Source: a virus. From it: DNA of 22,151 bases. The stretch spans positions 1 to 22,151 of IMG/VR virus record IMGVR_UViG_3300032331_000548. One strand, given 5' to 3'. This document shows positions 21,182 through 22,151 of this stretch, piece after piece. The notes beneath the pieces were generated by a model that worked only from the letters and a program-made list of their open reading frames with translations, was not told the DNA's origin and did no database searches. Numbering within the stretch: position 1 is the first letter of the stretch; the number at the start of each line of letters is the position of its first letter. The position numbers were made by a program, and so were the translations under genes.

Positions 21182-22151
21182 ATTAATTAATGAAGCAGTA
21201 ATAGATATACCTAGACGCACATACGCCAAAGATATATTTGATAATGCAGATACAGAAAATCCAAAACTAAAACAATCTGTATTAGATATTATTAATGCAC
21301 AACTAAAAGAATTTGAAAAACATTATCCTATTAAAAGATATAGTCTAGTTGGTTCCAGCATTACAAAAAACTATAGAGATGATGCAGACTTAGATATAAA
21401 TGTTTTATTTGATGTTGCACCGGCAGATAGAGAAGCTATTAGACTTAAACTATCACACGAGTTAAGAGGCATCAATGGTAAAGTAATACCAGGAACTAAA
21501 CACCCAATTAACTATTATATCATAACAGATCCAAATGTAAAAGAAACTAACGATAAAATGGCTGATGGAGTATTTGATATTAAAAACAATACTTGGTTTA
21601 CAAAACCAAAAGAATTTAAATTTGATGCTAATAGATATGCGGCCGACTTTGAAAGAAAAGTAAAAGAGATAGATGTAATAGAAGGAGAATTAAAAAGAGA
21701 TATCATTGATTACAAAGAGTTAACAGAATTAAATCCTGATGATGTTTTAAATCTACAAGAAATTGTAAATGAAAAGATATCTAAGATAGAAGATGATATT
21801 AAAAATTTAGTTGACATTGGTAATACAGTATTAAAAGATAGACGTGATGCTTTTGCTACTGATATGACACCAGAAGAAATAAAAACATTTGGTAAAAAAA
21901 ATTTATTGCCTAAGAATGTTATCTACAAGATGTTAGAGAAATATCATTATTTAAGATTGTATCATCAATTAAAAGATATATTAGATGACGGAGAAATAAC
22001 AGACGCAGAAATACGTTCTATACAGACTGAAGATAAAGAAGATGATACAGTAATGATGTATAAACTAACAGGTAAAGCAATGAAGGCTATGCCTGGTTCT
22101 ATAATACAAAAAGAAATTATAAAACAATTAAATGTTTACAGAAAAAAATTA
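21174..22151 (+). CDS. Pol-beta-type nucleotidyltransferase (3' truncated by window)
   Basis: A frame open from the ATG at 21174 to the end of the window (326 codons, no stop); the true end is outside. YSLVGSSITKNYRDDADLDINVLF has the minimal nucleotidyltransferase signature hG-S-S followed by D72-L-D74, which binds metal and NTP, as in CCA-adding enzymes, 2'-5' oligoadenylate synthetase-like and antibiotic nucleotidyltransferases. Later parts are helical and acidic (about residues 165-220). The start MFKLINEAVID contains I5-N-E7, a prohead-protease-type site in a shortened targeting-like peptide. It overlaps the kinase by 8 nt, so both are probably translated together. The substrate is unknown. 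Confidence 0.7.
   Translation, partial: MFKLINEAVIDIPRRTYAKDIFDNADTENPKLKQSVLDIINAQLKEFEKHYPIKRYSLVGSSITKNYRDDADLDINVLFDVAPADREAIRLKLSHELRGINGKVIPGTKHPINYYIITDPNVKETNDKMADGVFDIKNNTWFTKPKEFKFDANRYAADFERKVKEIDVIEGELKRDIIDYKELTELNPDDVLNLQEIVNEKISKIEDDIKNLVDIGNTVLKDRRDAFATDMTPEEIKTFGKKNLLPKNVIYKMLEKYHYLRLYHQLKDILDDGEITDAEIRSIQTEDKEDDTVMMYKLTGKAMKAMPGSIIQKEIIKQLNVYRKKL

Noticed and set aside
21811-21839. TTGACA in the nucleotidyltransferase gene
   Set aside because: No -10-like hexamer lies at 16-18 bp spacing.
1-22151. CRISPR arrays, insertion sequences, integrase or attachment sites
   Set aside because: No regularly spaced direct repeats, transposase or recombinase genes, or paired terminal repeats were seen.

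Overview
The window is a dense, AT-rich stretch in which every recognisable gene lies on the + strand. It carries the replication and recombination core of a T4-like myovirus: sliding clamp (45), clamp loader (44 and 62), RegA, family B DNA polymerase (43), UvsX and DnaB-type helicase (41), in essentially the T4 order. The very low GC, the many 2OG-Fe(II) oxygenases, SpeD, an Sm-like protein, a phage ferredoxin and several small families typical of marine T4-like phages suggest a marine phage of an AT-rich host. A Pelagibacter-type host is possible, but the host assignment is inference only.

Layout. 1-2138: the end of one PP-loop protein, a complete PP-loop paralogue, a 2OG oxygenase and a small membrane protein. 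2140-9030: a promoter, then DUF3310, clamp 45, a small acidic protein, clamp loader 44, a PD-(D/E)XK nuclease, two 2OG oxygenases, a glycine tRNA with the odd anticodon ACC, clamp loader 62, RegA, a RimK-like ligase fused to a RimB-like retropepsin, and a further 2OG-like oxygenase. 9037-14036: a second consensus promoter, then Sm-like protein, 2Fe-2S ferredoxin, DNA polymerase, a small membrane protein, an MT-A70 adenine methyltransferase and a DruA/GNAT-like protein. 14049-17596: a late-promoter motif, SpeD, a third consensus promoter, UvsX, a small protein in the gene 40 slot, helicase 41 and a small basic protein. 17602-22151: two T4-type late-promoter motifs and a cluster of a 427-aa unknown, a KxDG nucleotidyltransferase-like protein, DUF6321, a P-loop kinase and a pol-beta-type nucleotidyltransferase cut by the window edge.

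Within each block most genes overlap by 1-8 nt (ATGA, TAATG, TGATG), so they are probably co-transcribed and translationally coupled. Promoters fall into two classes. One is sigma70-like, TTGACA/T with a 17-bp spacer and TATAAT-like -10. The other is the T4 late TATAAATA element. Several sit so close to the ATG that the transcripts should be leaderless or nearly so.

The most interesting pattern is at the right end and in the RimK fusion. Several unrelated enzymes start with a decapeptide-like tag resembling the T4 internal-protein capsid-targeting sequence, ending in an [I/L]-x-E prohead-protease-type site. With the late promoters nearby, this suggests a set of nucleic-acid and protein-modifying enzymes packaged in the head and delivered with the genome. 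This is a hypothesis, not something the sequence proves.
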